A stretch of 64,000 bases of DNA from Phocaeicola coprocola DSM 17136 (GTDB taxonomy: Bacteria; Bacteroidota; Bacteroidia; Bacteroidales; Bacteroidaceae): assembly GCF_000154845.1 (NCBI RefSeq), contig NZ_DS981507.1, forward strand, positions 1 through 64,000, in the 5' to 3' direction. The translations under genes were made by a program, and so were the position numbers. The notes under the pieces are model-generated. The model did not search any database and was not told the origin of the DNA. It saw nothing but the letters and a program-made list of their open reading frames with translations. Below, one piece after another: positions 19,074 through 27,941 of the stretch. Position 1 is the first letter of the stretch, and each line of letters begins with the position of its first letter.

Positions 19074-19960
19074 TGTAATTCCACGATATATTTTTCAAGA
19101 AGAGTTTCTGGATAATAAGACAATTTAGCCTTACGCAGTCCTTCCAGCCCCAGGTCTTCCTCACGGTTGATATAAATGTACTGTTCCGGAATACGATTAG
19201 CAAACTCATTGTTAATCATAGCATAGGCTCCTTCTATATCTGTATTTGCTTTCTCTACACAAGTATCGAAAGTTTCATTGTTTATAGGAGCTCCGAAGGT
19301 AAATGCTACAATCTCTCCGTTAACATGCAATACTCCTCCTCGCAAATCCAGTTCGTTAATATGCTTCAACGCATCAGTCATCGAACGCCGTTCTGCTATC
19401 AGAGCTTCATTCTCTGCACAGTCGTTTGCTTTACACCACATGCTTTCCAGACGCAGACACTCAGGGACGAGTTCGGCTGTCAACTCCTTATATTCATAAT
19501 TAGGATAAGCTGCTTTAAACCGATTGATATGATTCCGTTTAGGCTGGTACTTTTTTCCACGAAGCGTTGCCAGATCAGAACGAAGATATACATAATCAAA
19601 ATAATCACGATCGGCTGTAAACGTAAAACGCCCCGGAAAAGCAGCTTCCAGTTCTGCACGCATATAGCTACATACACCCAACAAACGGAAAGGAACACCT
19701 TTGCTGCGCGCATCCTCTATCAGCACGTCAACAATTCGATGTACATCGCCTTCACCCACCGGCATCATATATGCCAGTTCATTATCTGCATAAAAACGGA
19801 ACAACAGAAAGCCGTCCATTTCAGCAATTTCCGTCTGGTACAAGAACCTCCAGCTATACAGATTAGAAAACGACAAATCGCAGTTACGGCGCTTGCTTGT
19901 TAAAGTATAACGCTGCACAGTTTCCTTATCTTCCAGTTCTATGGGTCTAAATGGTATCAT
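19070..19960 (-). CDS. DUF2156 (phosphatidylglycerol lysyltransferase C-terminal-like) protein
   Basis: The 296-residue protein resembles the soluble acyltransferase domain of MprF-type lysyl-phosphatidylglycerol synthases (DUF2156). It opens with FRPIELEDKETVQRY, has KYQPKRNHINRFKAAYPN in the middle, and ends with GLRKAKLSYYPE. No transmembrane helices are present, so this is not a complete MprF. A role in aminoacyl or peptidyl transfer is inferred from the fold only. It is coupled to the GNAT gene downstream by a 4-base overlap. Confidence 0.7.
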   Translation of the reverse strand: MIPFRPIELEDKETVQRYTLTSKRRNCDLSFSNLYSWRFLYQTEIAEMDGFLLFRFYADNELAYMMPVGEGDVHRIVDVLIEDARSKGVPFRLLGVCSYMRAELEAAFPGRFTFTADRDYFDYVYLRSDLATLRGKKYQPKRNHINRFKAAYPNYEYKELTAELVPECLRLESMWCKANDCAENEALIAERRSMTDALKHINELDLRGGVLHVNGEIVAFTFGAPINNETFDTCVEKANTDIEGAYAMINNEFANRIPEQYIYINREEDLGLEGLRKAKLSYYPETLLEKYIVELQ

Positions 19961-20069
19961 ATTATATTTCTTTTATTTTTCAGGCGTAACCATGCTTAAA
20001 AAGAAACGCACCGATATTAAAAAACATCGGCACGCTTCCACGAAACATGCTCGCATTGGATTTTATAAT

Positions 20070-20765
20070 TTAATAGAGCCCCAGCAGATGAAGGATAGTC
20101 GGAGTAAGCAAAGCAGTCAAAATACCGTTCAGAGTCAATCCCAGACTGGCATAAGCTCCATACTTTCCACTGACCTCCATAGCACGCGATGTTCCTACCG
20201 CATGCGAAGCTGTTCCCATCGAAAGCCCTTGCGCTATAGGACTTCCAACATGTCCTACCTGAAGTACCTTAAAACCACAAATAGCACCAAATAGCCCTAC
20301 AACAATCACTACCGCTGCAGTAAGAGAAGGTATTCCGCCTACTGCATCCGAAACTTCCATCGCAATCGGAGTCGTCACCGACTTTGGAGCTAACGACATG
20401 ATAACCTCTGGAGAAGCTCCCAGCAGTTTTGCTATAATAGTAACCGATACTAGTCCGACAAGACAGCCTGCTAATTGAGAAACAATTATCGGCATTAATT
20501 GTTTTTTTATCATGCGTAATTGTAGATACAAGGGAACCCCCAGTGCTACAACTGCCGGCTTCAACCAGAACTCAATCAAGGAACCTGCTTCATAATATTT
20601 TTCATACGAAACATTTGTCAGTTTCAGAAAACAAATCAGCAAGGCAATCGCTATCAATATCGGATTAAGAATAATCAAACCTGTTTTTTTCTGCAACTGT
20701 TTGGAAAGAAAAAAGAATCCAAACGTAATGGCGAGCAAAAAGAATTTACTTTCTAAATATTCCAT
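20070..20765 (-). CDS. lrgB: LrgB-family membrane protein
   Basis: This is the LrgB half of the LrgA/LrgB (CidA/CidB) pair. In other bacteria the pair affects murein hydrolase activity or exports glycolate or pyruvate. It has about seven hydrophobic segments. It also shows the family motifs APKSVTTPIAMEV and ASHAVGTSRAMEV near the C-terminus. I place the start at the ATG 20763-20765 (MEYLESKFF), giving 231 residues. The gene then overlaps lrgA by 20 bases. Confidence 0.85.
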   Translation of the reverse strand: MEYLESKFFLLAITFGFFFLSKQLQKKTGLIILNPILIAIALLICFLKLTNVSYEKYYEAGSLIEFWLKPAVVALGVPLYLQLRMIKKQLMPIIVSQLAGCLVGLVSVTIIAKLLGASPEVIMSLAPKSVTTPIAMEVSDAVGGIPSLTAAVVIVVGLFGAICGFKVLQVGHVGSPIAQGLSMGTASHAVGTSRAMEVSGKYGAYASLGLTLNGILTALLTPTILHLLGLY

Positions 20766-21096
20766 ACTTACGAACCAATTGATGAACCCAACCTGTAACA
20801 ACTAACACTAATACCGTACTTACTAAAGTAGCAATGACAATAGGCCAGAACTCGGCAGCAATAATGTCAAAATATAACATCAGCGCCACCCCCGAAGGAA
20901 CGAAGAAAAAGCCCAGATTAGCTACTAAGAAATCGGACAATCCCTGCACCCAGTGCAGTTTTATCCAACCTAACTGTAAAAATAACGTAAGTAAAAGCAT
21001 GCCAATAATACTCGACGGCAGCTTAATTCCCGTCAGATAAACTATCAGTTCACCTAACGCCAAACATCCAAAAAGGATAGAACATTGACGAATCAT
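20746..21096 (-). CDS. lrgA: LrgA-family membrane protein
   Basis: This small polytopic protein has four hydrophobic segments and the family motif KLPSSIIGMLLL. LrgA proteins resemble holins and act with LrgB. The open frame extends farther upstream, but the first 33 residues are basic and unlike the family. I therefore start at MIRQCSILFG (21096), giving 116 residues. I found no clear -7 box upstream. lrgB overlaps its 3' end. Confidence 0.83.
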   Translation of the reverse strand: MIRQCSILFGCLALGELIVYLTGIKLPSSIIGMLLLTLFLQLGWIKLHWVQGLSDFLVANLGFFFVPSGVALMLYFDIIAAEFWPIVIATLVSTVLVLVVTGWVHQLVRKYGIFRK

Positions 21097-21260
21097 ACCT
21101 ATTAATATTATCTTGAAAAACGGACGTAAAGTTACACAATAGGAGAAAACGCTGTATCGAAAGTGGCCTTTTTTATTTCTTCTGCTATTAAACATAAGTT
21201 TTTTGCATACTTTAGGAGAAAAAAAACTCGCTTTTGCAAACTAGATATTACAAAAATGCG

Positions 21261-21268
21261 TATTTTTG
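21261..21268 (+). promoter_or_regulatory. pta promoter -7 box
   Basis: TATTTTTG matches TAnnTTTG. A TTTG at 21233-21236 lies about 25 bases upstream and may be the -33 element. The leader to the pta ATG would be about 65 bases. Confidence 0.65.
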
Positions 21269-21339
21269 CAGTGCGATATATACTTCTTGTTATCGCGCAC
21301 GATAAAAGAATCACATATAATAAATATATTCATTAAGTC

Positions 21340-22350
21340 ATGGATTTAATTAGTCAAATCGTTGAACGCGCTAAAGCAAACAAACAGCGCATTGTGCTTC
21401 CGGAAGGAACTGAAGAACGTACTTTAAAAGCTGCCAATCAGATATTGACAGATGGTGTAGCTGAGCTGATTCTGTTGGGAAATCCCGATGAAATCATGGG
21501 TCTGGCAAAAGAATGGGGCTTAGGAAATATCCATAAAGCAACAATCATCGATCCGGAAAACCATCCGAAACAAGAAGAATACGCACATTTGTTATGCGAA
21601 CTTCGCAAGAAAAAAGGAATGACTATCGAAGAAGCCCGTAAACTGGTTCTCAATCCATTATACTTGGGCTGTTTGATTATCAAAGCGGGCGATGCTGACG
21701 GTCAGTTGGCTGGTGCACGCAATACTACCGGCGACGTTCTGCGCCCTGCATTGCAAATTATCAAAACAGCTCCGGGCATTACTTGCGTATCTGGTGCCAT
21801 GCTGCTTTTGACTCATGCTCCAGAATGTGGTGACAATGGTGTATTGGTAATGGGTGACGTAGCCGTAACTCCTGTTCCAGATGCAAACCAATTGGCTCAA
21901 ATCGCAATCTGTACAGCACAGACAGCTAAAGCAGTTGCCGGACTTGATCCACGCGTAGCTATGCTGAGCTTCTCAACTAAAGGTTCTGCTAAACATGAAG
22001 TTGTAGACAAAGTAGTAGAAGCATTGAAGATTGCTAAAGAAATGAATCCAGCATTGAAGATCGACGGTGAACTGCAAGCAGATGCTGCCCTGGTTCCAAG
22101 AGTAGGTGCAAGCAAAGCTCCAGGTTCTGAAATCGCAGGAAAAGCTAACGTATTGGTTGTTCCATGTCTGGAAGTAGGTAACATTTCTTATAAACTGGTT
22201 GAACGTTTAGGACACGCTACTGCCGTAGGACCTATCCTGCAAGGTATCGCACGCCCTGTAAACGATTTGTCACGCGGATGCTCTATCGACGACATTTACA
22301 AGATGATCGCTATCACAGCCAACCAGGCTATTGCAGCAAAAGCTCAATAA
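21340..22350 (+). CDS. pta: Phosphate acetyltransferase
   Basis: Pta converts acetyl-CoA and phosphate to acetyl phosphate, feeding acetate and ATP production with AckA. The 336-residue protein is the short, single-domain form without the N-terminal regulatory domains of E. coli Pta. Visible family motifs are RIVLPEGTEERTL near residue 18, ARNTTGDVLRPALQIIKT near residue 127, and the C-terminal PILQGIARPVNDLSRGCS. It is followed by ackA after 108 bases that include a hairpin. Confidence 0.95.
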   Translation: MDLISQIVERAKANKQRIVLPEGTEERTLKAANQILTDGVAELILLGNPDEIMGLAKEWGLGNIHKATIIDPENHPKQEEYAHLLCELRKKKGMTIEEARKLVLNPLYLGCLIIKAGDADGQLAGARNTTGDVLRPALQIIKTAPGITCVSGAMLLLTHAPECGDNGVLVMGDVAVTPVPDANQLAQIAICTAQTAKAVAGLDPRVAMLSFSTKGSAKHEVVDKVVEALKIAKEMNPALKIDGELQADAALVPRVGASKAPGSEIAGKANVLVVPCLEVGNISYKLVERLGHATAVGPILQGIARPVNDLSRGCSIDDIYKMIAITANQAIAAKAQ

Positions 22351-22373
22351 TTAGGAACTTAATTTATACAGCA

Positions 22374-22423
22374 TTGTCATTCAGACGTCATTCAATGCAA
22401 TCTCGTTCTGAATGACAACTGTT
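22374..22423 (+). terminator. Hairpin with T-run between pta and ackA
   Basis: TTGTCATTCAG (22374-22384) and CTGAATGACAA (22408-22418) form a perfect 11-bp stem with a 23-base loop, followed by CTGTTTTT. It may partly terminate the pta transcript or protect its 3' end. No clear promoter separates it from ackA. Confidence 0.55.
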
Positions 22424-22458
22424 TTTATTTCACATTAATAAAACAATAAAATTCATAT

Positions 22459-23664
22459 ATGAAAGTATTAGTACTCAACTGCGGTAGTTCATCAATCAAG
22501 TACAAATTGTTCGAAATGACTACCAAAGAAGTCCTCGCACAAGGAGGTATCGAAAAAATCGGTCTGCCAGGCTCTTTCCTGAAGTTGACTTTGCCTAACG
22601 GAGAAAAGAAAATCCTTGAAAAGGACGTACCTGAACATACTACAGGTGTACAGTTTATTTTCGACACACTGACTAACGCAGAATACGGCGCAGTAAATAA
22701 CTTGCACGAAATCAAAGCAGTAGGTCATCGTGTATTGCACGGAGGAACAAAATTCAGCGGTTCTGTATTGATTGACGACGCTGTTATTGCAGCTGTAGAA
22801 GAATGCTGCGACCTGGGTCCGTTGCACAATCCAGCAAACCTGAAAGGTATCTATGCTGTACAGAAACTGTTGCCTGAAGTACCACAGGTAGCTGTATTCG
22901 ATACTGCTTTCCACCAGACTATGCCCGACTACGCATATCTGTATCCGATACCTTACAAATATTTCGAAAAATATGGTATCCGCCGTTATGGTTTCCACGG
23001 AACATCTCATCGCTATGTATCAAAACGTGTATGCGAATATCTGGGTATTCCACAAGAAGGTTCCAAGATCATCACTTGCCACATCGGAAACGGTGGTTCT
23101 ATCGCTGCGGTAAAAGACGGTAAATGTATCGATACTACTATGGGACTGACTCCGCTGGAAGGTCTGATGATGGGTACACGTTGCGGTGATATCGACGGTG
23201 GTGCTATCACTTATATCATGAAAAAAGAAGGCCTTACACCTGATGAAATGTCTACTCTGCTGAACAAGAAGAGCGGTGTATTGGGAATGTTCGAAAAATC
23301 AAGTGATATGCGTGAACTGGAAGATGCAGTAGCCAGAGGAGAAGAACGTGCCATCCTTACAGAAAACATGTATTTCTACCGCATCACTAAATACATCGGT
23401 GCATACGCAGCTGCAATGGACGGTGTAGATGTAATCTTGTTTACTGGTGGTGTTGGTGAAAATCAGGCTACAGCTCGTGCCGGCGTTTGTAAGACACTGG
23501 GCTACCTGGGCGTCAAGATCGATCCGGAAAAGAACAAAGTTCGCAGCAAAGAAGCGATCATTTCTACCGACGATTCTAAAGTAAAAGTTGTAGTTATCCC
23601 GACAGACGAAGAGCTGATGATTGCAACAGACACTATGGACATACTGAACAGCATGAACAAATAA
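22459..23664 (+). CDS. ackA: Acetate kinase
   Basis: AckA turns acetyl phosphate and ADP into acetate and ATP, the energy-yielding end of mixed-acid fermentation. The 401-residue protein has the N-terminal VLVLNCGSSSIKYKLF signature. It also has HRVLHGG near residue 89, FHGTSHRYVS near residue 179, and FTGGVGENQA in the C-terminal ATPase lobe. The length is normal. It follows pta in the usual order. Confidence 0.96.
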   Translation: MKVLVLNCGSSSIKYKLFEMTTKEVLAQGGIEKIGLPGSFLKLTLPNGEKKILEKDVPEHTTGVQFIFDTLTNAEYGAVNNLHEIKAVGHRVLHGGTKFSGSVLIDDAVIAAVEECCDLGPLHNPANLKGIYAVQKLLPEVPQVAVFDTAFHQTMPDYAYLYPIPYKYFEKYGIRRYGFHGTSHRYVSKRVCEYLGIPQEGSKIITCHIGNGGSIAAVKDGKCIDTTMGLTPLEGLMMGTRCGDIDGGAITYIMKKEGLTPDEMSTLLNKKSGVLGMFEKSSDMRELEDAVARGEERAILTENMYFYRITKYIGAYAAAMDGVDVILFTGGVGENQATARAGVCKTLGYLGVKIDPEKNKVRSKEAIISTDDSKVKVVVIPTDEELMIATDTMDILNSMNK

Positions 23665-23718
23665 GGAACAGCATACCTTAAATAGCTTAAAAAAGAGGAT
23701 ATTCCTCATAAGTTTTCT

Positions 23719-23726
23719 TATCTTTG
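23719..23726 (+). promoter_or_regulatory. kdgK promoter -7 box
   Basis: TATCTTTG matches the -7 consensus, 80 bases upstream of the chosen kdgK start. Confidence 0.65.
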
Positions 23727-23805
23727 CAGCGAGCAAAAAAGAAAGACTTATATGGAATGTCTTCTTTTTTTATGCCATCAAAACAACAAGAAACACGCCT
23801 CTATT

Positions 23806-24846
23806 ATGAAAAAGAAAATCGTAACCTTTGGTGAAATCATGCTTCGCCTTACTACCCCGGATAACTTACGTATGCAACAAAGCCGTGAGTTCCTGGTCAA
23901 CTACGGCGGTAGCGAAGCCAATGTAGCCATCTCCATCGCCAACTTTGGAGGAGATGTAGAATATATTACCCGCCTTCCAGATAACGCTCTAGGAGAAACA
24001 TGTCTGGCCGAATTGCGTTCACACAATATCGGAACACGACATATCCTGATCGGCGGACACCGTCTGGGAACTTATTACATGGAAAAAGCCGCTGCCATGC
24101 GTAACTCAAAAGTCATTTACGACCGTGAGGGTTCTGCTTTCTCCGAACTGAAATCTGGAATGATAGACTGGCATGCAGCATTTGCCGGCGCTGCAATTTT
24201 CCACTGGTCGGGCATAGATGCAGCACTGACTCCGGGACTTGCAGAGGTATGCAAAGAAGCTATTACCGTTGCCAAGGAAATGGGACTGACCATTTCATAC
24301 GACATAAACTACCGAAAGAACCTTTGGAATTATGGTAAGAGTGCACAAGAAGTGCTTCGTCCACTGATGGTGAGCAGTGATATCATGTTTGGTAGTGAAG
24401 GAGAATATGCTTTGCTGACTGGAATTCCTGCCCCAGGATTTAAGGCAACAAAAAGTGGCGAAACATACGATGTAAAAGCTTACGAAGAGTTTTGTAAGGC
24501 AATCAGTCAGCAAATTCCAAATTGCAAATACATATATATTGCCCTGCGTAACGTGATGAGCTCGGAACATCATACCTTTGCCGGAGTGCTTTACTCTAAT
24601 GGCAGCATGAAATATACACGAGTATTCGATATCGACAACGTTATCGACTGCGTTGGTGTGGGTGATGCATTCTGCGGTGCTATGCTGTATGCACAACATG
24701 CTTACGAGGATGAACAGAAACGTGTAGACTTCTCAACCGCAGCTTCTGTTCTGAAAAATACAATTGCCGGCGACTATAACATCGTAAAAGTATCTGAAGT
24801 AGAAGGCTTGCTGGCTAAACATGAAAGTGGAGAGGTAGCTCGATAA
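23806..24846 (+). CDS. kdgK: PfkB-family sugar kinase, probable 2-dehydro-3-deoxygluconokinase
   Basis: The 346-residue ribokinase-fold enzyme probably phosphorylates 2-keto-3-deoxygluconate from pectin or hexuronate breakdown. The N-terminus KIVTFGEIMLRL and NYGGSEANVAISIANFGG are typical of KDG kinases. The C-terminal catalytic signature is VGVGDAFCGAML, with the base Asp. I start at the ATG 23806 (MKKKIVTFGE), since the upstream 18 codons are unlike the family. The partner aldolase is not next to it. A strong terminator follows. Another PfkB substrate cannot be excluded. Confidence 0.82.
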   Translation: MKKKIVTFGEIMLRLTTPDNLRMQQSREFLVNYGGSEANVAISIANFGGDVEYITRLPDNALGETCLAELRSHNIGTRHILIGGHRLGTYYMEKAAAMRNSKVIYDREGSAFSELKSGMIDWHAAFAGAAIFHWSGIDAALTPGLAEVCKEAITVAKEMGLTISYDINYRKNLWNYGKSAQEVLRPLMVSSDIMFGSEGEYALLTGIPAPGFKATKSGETYDVKAYEEFCKAISQQIPNCKYIYIALRNVMSSEHHTFAGVLYSNGSMKYTRVFDIDNVIDCVGVGDAFCGAMLYAQHAYEDEQKRVDFSTAASVLKNTIAGDYNIVKVSEVEGLLAKHESGEVAR

Positions 24847-24872
24847 AGCAACCTTACCCTATATAAAAATAG

Positions 24873-24905
24873 AAGCCTGCCGGACAATGTCCGGCAGGCT
24901 TTTGT
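24873..24905. terminator. Bidirectional terminator between kdgK and lpxH
   Basis: A perfect 13-bp GC-rich stem (24873-24885 with 24889-24901) closes an AAT triloop. It sits between convergent genes, with TTTTG on the right and A-rich sequence on the left. Confidence 0.88.
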
Positions 24906-24922
24906 TATGTATAAATACACTC

Positions 24923-25690
24923 TTATCGTACAGAAGTTTCTCCCTCGATATACTGTTCCAAGAACATTGACTCGCCATCGAATACTGCATACGAAAATTC
25001 ATTAATCCAGTCACCCAGAATCATCATTCGTGATGAACGGCTCAGCATCAGGTCGAGTACGATATGACGATGTCCGTAGATAAAGTAATTAATATCCGGA
25101 TGTGTCTTCAGATACTCCTTGGTAAATAACACTAAAGGTTCTTTATCTTCACCCATATATTCCGGTTCTTTTCCATCTTTTCGTTTCAGGCGACTATGTT
25201 TTGCCCACTCCAGACCAAAGTCAATACTCCAGCGAGGATGCAGCATTGAAAACATACGTTGCAACGTTTTACTATGAAACATTGTACGAAGTAGTTTAAA
25301 CTTACGGTCACCATCACCCAGACCGTCGCCATGAGCCAGGAAAAATTCCTTGCCATAAATCTCGCAAGTCAGCGGTTCACGATGAATCGTAACGCCACAC
25401 TCCTTTTCCAGATAGTCACCACACCAGATATCATGATTACCGATAAAGAAATGCACCTCTACTCCCATATCGGTCAACTCGGATATTTTTCCCAGAAAAC
25501 GGGTATATCCTTTCGGAACAACAAGCTTGAATTCGTACCAGAAGTCAAACATGTCGCCCAGCAGATAAACAGCAGCCGCCCGGTTCTTGATACTGTCGAG
25601 AAAGCTAACCAGCCGACGTTCCTGCGTACGACTATGCGCTATCGCACGTGAGCCCAGATGGGCATCGGAAAGGAAATACACATTCTTCAT
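24923..25690 (-). CDS. lpxH: UDP-2,3-diacylglucosamine diphosphatase
   Basis: LpxH hydrolyses UDP-2,3-diacylglucosamine to lipid X in lipid A synthesis, at the inner face of the cytoplasmic membrane. The calcineurin-like metal motifs are SDAHLGS near the start, GDMFDFWYE, GNHDIWCG, and FIYGHRH near the C-terminus. I start at 25690 (MKNVYFLSDA), giving 255 residues. The open frame runs 20 codons farther into the upstream gene's 3' end. Bacteroidota often call such proteins only UDP-2,3-diacylglucosamine diphosphatase-like. Confidence 0.87.
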   Translation of the reverse strand: MKNVYFLSDAHLGSRAIAHSRTQERRLVSFLDSIKNRAAAVYLLGDMFDFWYEFKLVVPKGYTRFLGKISELTDMGVEVHFFIGNHDIWCGDYLEKECGVTIHREPLTCEIYGKEFFLAHGDGLGDGDRKFKLLRTMFHSKTLQRMFSMLHPRWSIDFGLEWAKHSRLKRKDGKEPEYMGEDKEPLVLFTKEYLKTHPDINYFIYGHRHIVLDLMLSRSSRMMILGDWINEFSYAVFDGESMFLEQYIEGETSVR

Positions 25691-25700
25691 TTTGCTATAT

Positions 25701-26849
25701 TTAGAGTTTGAACAATGAATCCAGATACGTATAGAAAGCAGGATCTTCACCTACCACAACCCGGGCTATTTTACCCTGAGGATCTATCACAATTTTTGTA
25801 GGAAATCCTTTAACGGCGTACACTACGGTCAAATCTTCCTGTCCCGCATTGCGTACATGCAGCCAGGGAATTTCATGCTCGGCAACAGCAGCCTTCCATT
25901 TCTTTTCCGTATCACCGCAGTCTATGCCTACAATCTCCATCCGGTCTTTATACTTTTCGTAAGCCTTCTTCATATCAGGCAGCCCCTTAATGCACCAGCC
26001 GCACCAGCTTCCCCAAAAGTCCAGCACCACATATTTGCCTCGCAGCGACGAAAGAGCAAAATCCTTCCCATTGATATCTTTCAGCACAAACTCGGGAGCT
26101 TCTTTTCCTTCTTTGATATTTTGAGAAGCAGCCTTACGTGCTTCTGCCTCCTTCAAAGCATCCTGCATGGCAAGATAAAGCGAAGACATCGGCCCCGTCT
26201 TTGCCTTTTCGCCCACAAGAGGCAGCAAAACCTTGGCGCGAGCACCCCTCAGACCAGCAAGCAGATACACGGAAACATCACTATCGGGATACTTACGGAT
26301 GTAGTGTTCCTTACAATTGCTTATTTCATCGGCTATCGGTTGATAAATCTGACGCAGCGAGTCAATACGCTGAGGATTCAACTGTCCTTCCTGCTGCATC
26401 TTCATGATAACTTCTGTCGTAGCTTCCATCCGCTGTTGAGCAGACTTCCACCCTTCTGCAGCTTCGGCATAATTCTTATGGAATACATTCCCTTCTGCCT
26501 GATAATCGTCTATGGAACCTGTCAGCTGAACGGTTTCACCCGGAAAAGCGACTACGCTGACTGTTTTGCGCAACGAAGAAGCCTCACCACTTTTAGGCTT
26601 GGCGTAAAAATACATTTCAGCAGGCATATTACCTGTCTCCACTTTATACGTAAAGTGCCTCTGTCGTATGGCTACTGCATCCGTTTTCAGGTTCTCACGC
26701 TTCAAATCGGATATGGGGAAATAATCTACAAGCAATGTATCACTGTCTATTCCCGACAGCCTGCCCTCGACTGTTGCTACCTGAGCAGACAAACTTCCGG
26801 CAAACAACCCGGCCGTTCCCGCAATCAGAAGCATACGTTTCGTATTCAT
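25701..26849 (-). CDS. TlpA-like thiol-disulfide protein with N-terminal DUF4369-like domain
   Basis: This exported 382-residue protein starts with a signal peptide ending near LSAQ (residue 22). The N-terminal half resembles the DUF4369 beta domain common in Bacteroides TlpA proteins. The C-terminal half (about 240-382) is a thioredoxin fold with FWGSWCGWCIKG, where WCGWC is the redox CxxC. It probably reduces or oxidises disulfides in periplasmic proteins. It lies between the DUF59 gene and lpxH in a minus-strand operon, with 10 bases to lpxH. The substrate is unknown. Confidence 0.87.
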   Translation of the reverse strand: MNTKRMLLIAGTAGLFAGSLSAQVATVEGRLSGIDSDTLLVDYFPISDLKRENLKTDAVAIRQRHFTYKVETGNMPAEMYFYAKPKSGEASSLRKTVSVVAFPGETVQLTGSIDDYQAEGNVFHKNYAEAAEGWKSAQQRMEATTEVIMKMQQEGQLNPQRIDSLRQIYQPIADEISNCKEHYIRKYPDSDVSVYLLAGLRGARAKVLLPLVGEKAKTGPMSSLYLAMQDALKEAEARKAASQNIKEGKEAPEFVLKDINGKDFALSSLRGKYVVLDFWGSWCGWCIKGLPDMKKAYEKYKDRMEIVGIDCGDTEKKWKAAVAEHEIPWLHVRNAGQEDLTVVYAVKGFPTKIVIDPQGKIARVVVGEDPAFYTYLDSLFKL

Positions 26850-26867
26850 AGACTCAGTTTATGTTTA

Positions 26868-27188
26868 TCAAAGAAAACCCAGTTCCAGTTTTGCCTCCTC
26901 GGTCATCATGTCCTTATCCCATTCAGGTTCGAACACCAGATTAATTTGAGCAGCTTTCACACCTTCTACCGATTCTATTTTCTGGCGGATATCCTCCATA
27001 ATAAAGTCGGCAGCCGGACAGTTGGGAGCAGTCAGTGTCATGTCAATCACAACCTCACCATCATCCTGCAAGTCTATTTTATATATCAGTCCCAAATCGT
27101 ATACGTTGACTGGAATCTCCGGATCGTATACGGTTTTCAGCATTTCTACAATACTTTCTTCTACTTTCAGTTTAGTTTCGTTATCCAT
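26868..27188 (-). CDS. DUF59/MIP18-family iron-sulfur assembly protein
   Basis: The 106-residue protein is a stand-alone DUF59 domain. It has VYDPEIPVNVYDLGLIYKID near residue 20 and the conserved MTLTAPNCPAADFI with its single Cys. DUF59 proteins (SufT, MIP18) help mature iron-sulfur proteins. It leads the operon DUF59-TlpA-lpxH, with a promoter box 25 bases upstream. Confidence 0.9.
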   Translation of the reverse strand: MDNETKLKVEESIVEMLKTVYDPEIPVNVYDLGLIYKIDLQDDGEVVIDMTLTAPNCPAADFIMEDIRQKIESVEGVKAAQINLVFEPEWDKDMMTEEAKLELGFL

Positions 27189-27212
27189 AAAGCACGCTTT
27201 TAGTTACATGTG

Positions 27213-27220
27213 CAAATGTA
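27213..27220 (-). promoter_or_regulatory. Promoter -7 box for DUF59-TlpA-lpxH
   Basis: The minus strand reads TACATTTG, 25 bases upstream of the DUF59 start. Confidence 0.6.
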
Positions 27221-27248
27221 ATAAAAAAATGGAATAACGAAAATACAC

Positions 27249-27941
27249 TCATATCCTTCCCTCATCGCAATAGCTATAATAGCCGCCATCGGTTATTACC
27301 AGATGATCGAGCAAGCGGATATTCATCACCTCGGCTGCCCGCCTCAACGCTTCTGTCAGACGGTCGTCATCGCGGCTGGGCGATGTGTTTCCAGAAGGGT
27401 GATTATGGCAAAGTACCATGGATACCGCCCGTTTGAGCAGAGCCTCACGCAAAATACAACGGACATCCACCTGTGTGGAAGCAAGTCCGCCACGACTGAT
27501 ACAAATACGGTCTATGATTTTCGATGACTGATTGAGCAACAGCACCCAGCACTCCTCCACCGGAAGGTCGCACATCAACGGATAAAACACCTCATATATA
27601 TCTTTGGAGCATCTGATTTGTTTTCTTTCCAACGGCTCCTCCTCCAGCCGCCGTCTGCCTATTTCCGAAGCAGCTAGAATAGTAATTGCCTTTGCCGGAC
27701 CTATTCCCTTATAGCGGCAAAGTTCATCGATAGTTGTCTTCCCCAGTTCACTCAGACTGTTACGATAGTCGCCGAGCACCTTTCGCATCAGCTCCACCGC
27801 AGAATCTTCCGTATTTCCTGAACCTATCAGAATAGCCAGCAGTTCGGCATTCGACAAAGCAGCAGCGCCGTGCTGCATCATTTTTTCACGCGGGCGGTCC
27901 TCCTCCGCCCATTGGTTGATTGTCAGTTTATTATTACCCAT
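27249..27941 (-). CDS. radC: RadC/JAB-domain protein
   Basis: The 230-residue protein has a N-terminal helix-hairpin-helix region (GIGPAKAITILAA near residue 79). A C-terminal JAMM metalloprotease-fold domain has LCHNHPSGNTSPSRDD near residues 177-192. The E, HxH and D metal ligands appear intact. RadC was once linked to DNA repair, but its function is unsettled. Its start abuts the stop of the upstream glycosyltransferase gene with no gap, so the two are co-translated. Confidence 0.93.
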   Translation of the reverse strand: MGNNKLTINQWAEEDRPREKMMQHGAAALSNAELLAILIGSGNTEDSAVELMRKVLGDYRNSLSELGKTTIDELCRYKGIGPAKAITILAASEIGRRRLEEEPLERKQIRCSKDIYEVFYPLMCDLPVEECWVLLLNQSSKIIDRICISRGGLASTQVDVRCILREALLKRAVSMVLCHNHPSGNTSPSRDDDRLTEALRRAAEVMNIRLLDHLVITDGGYYSYCDEGRI

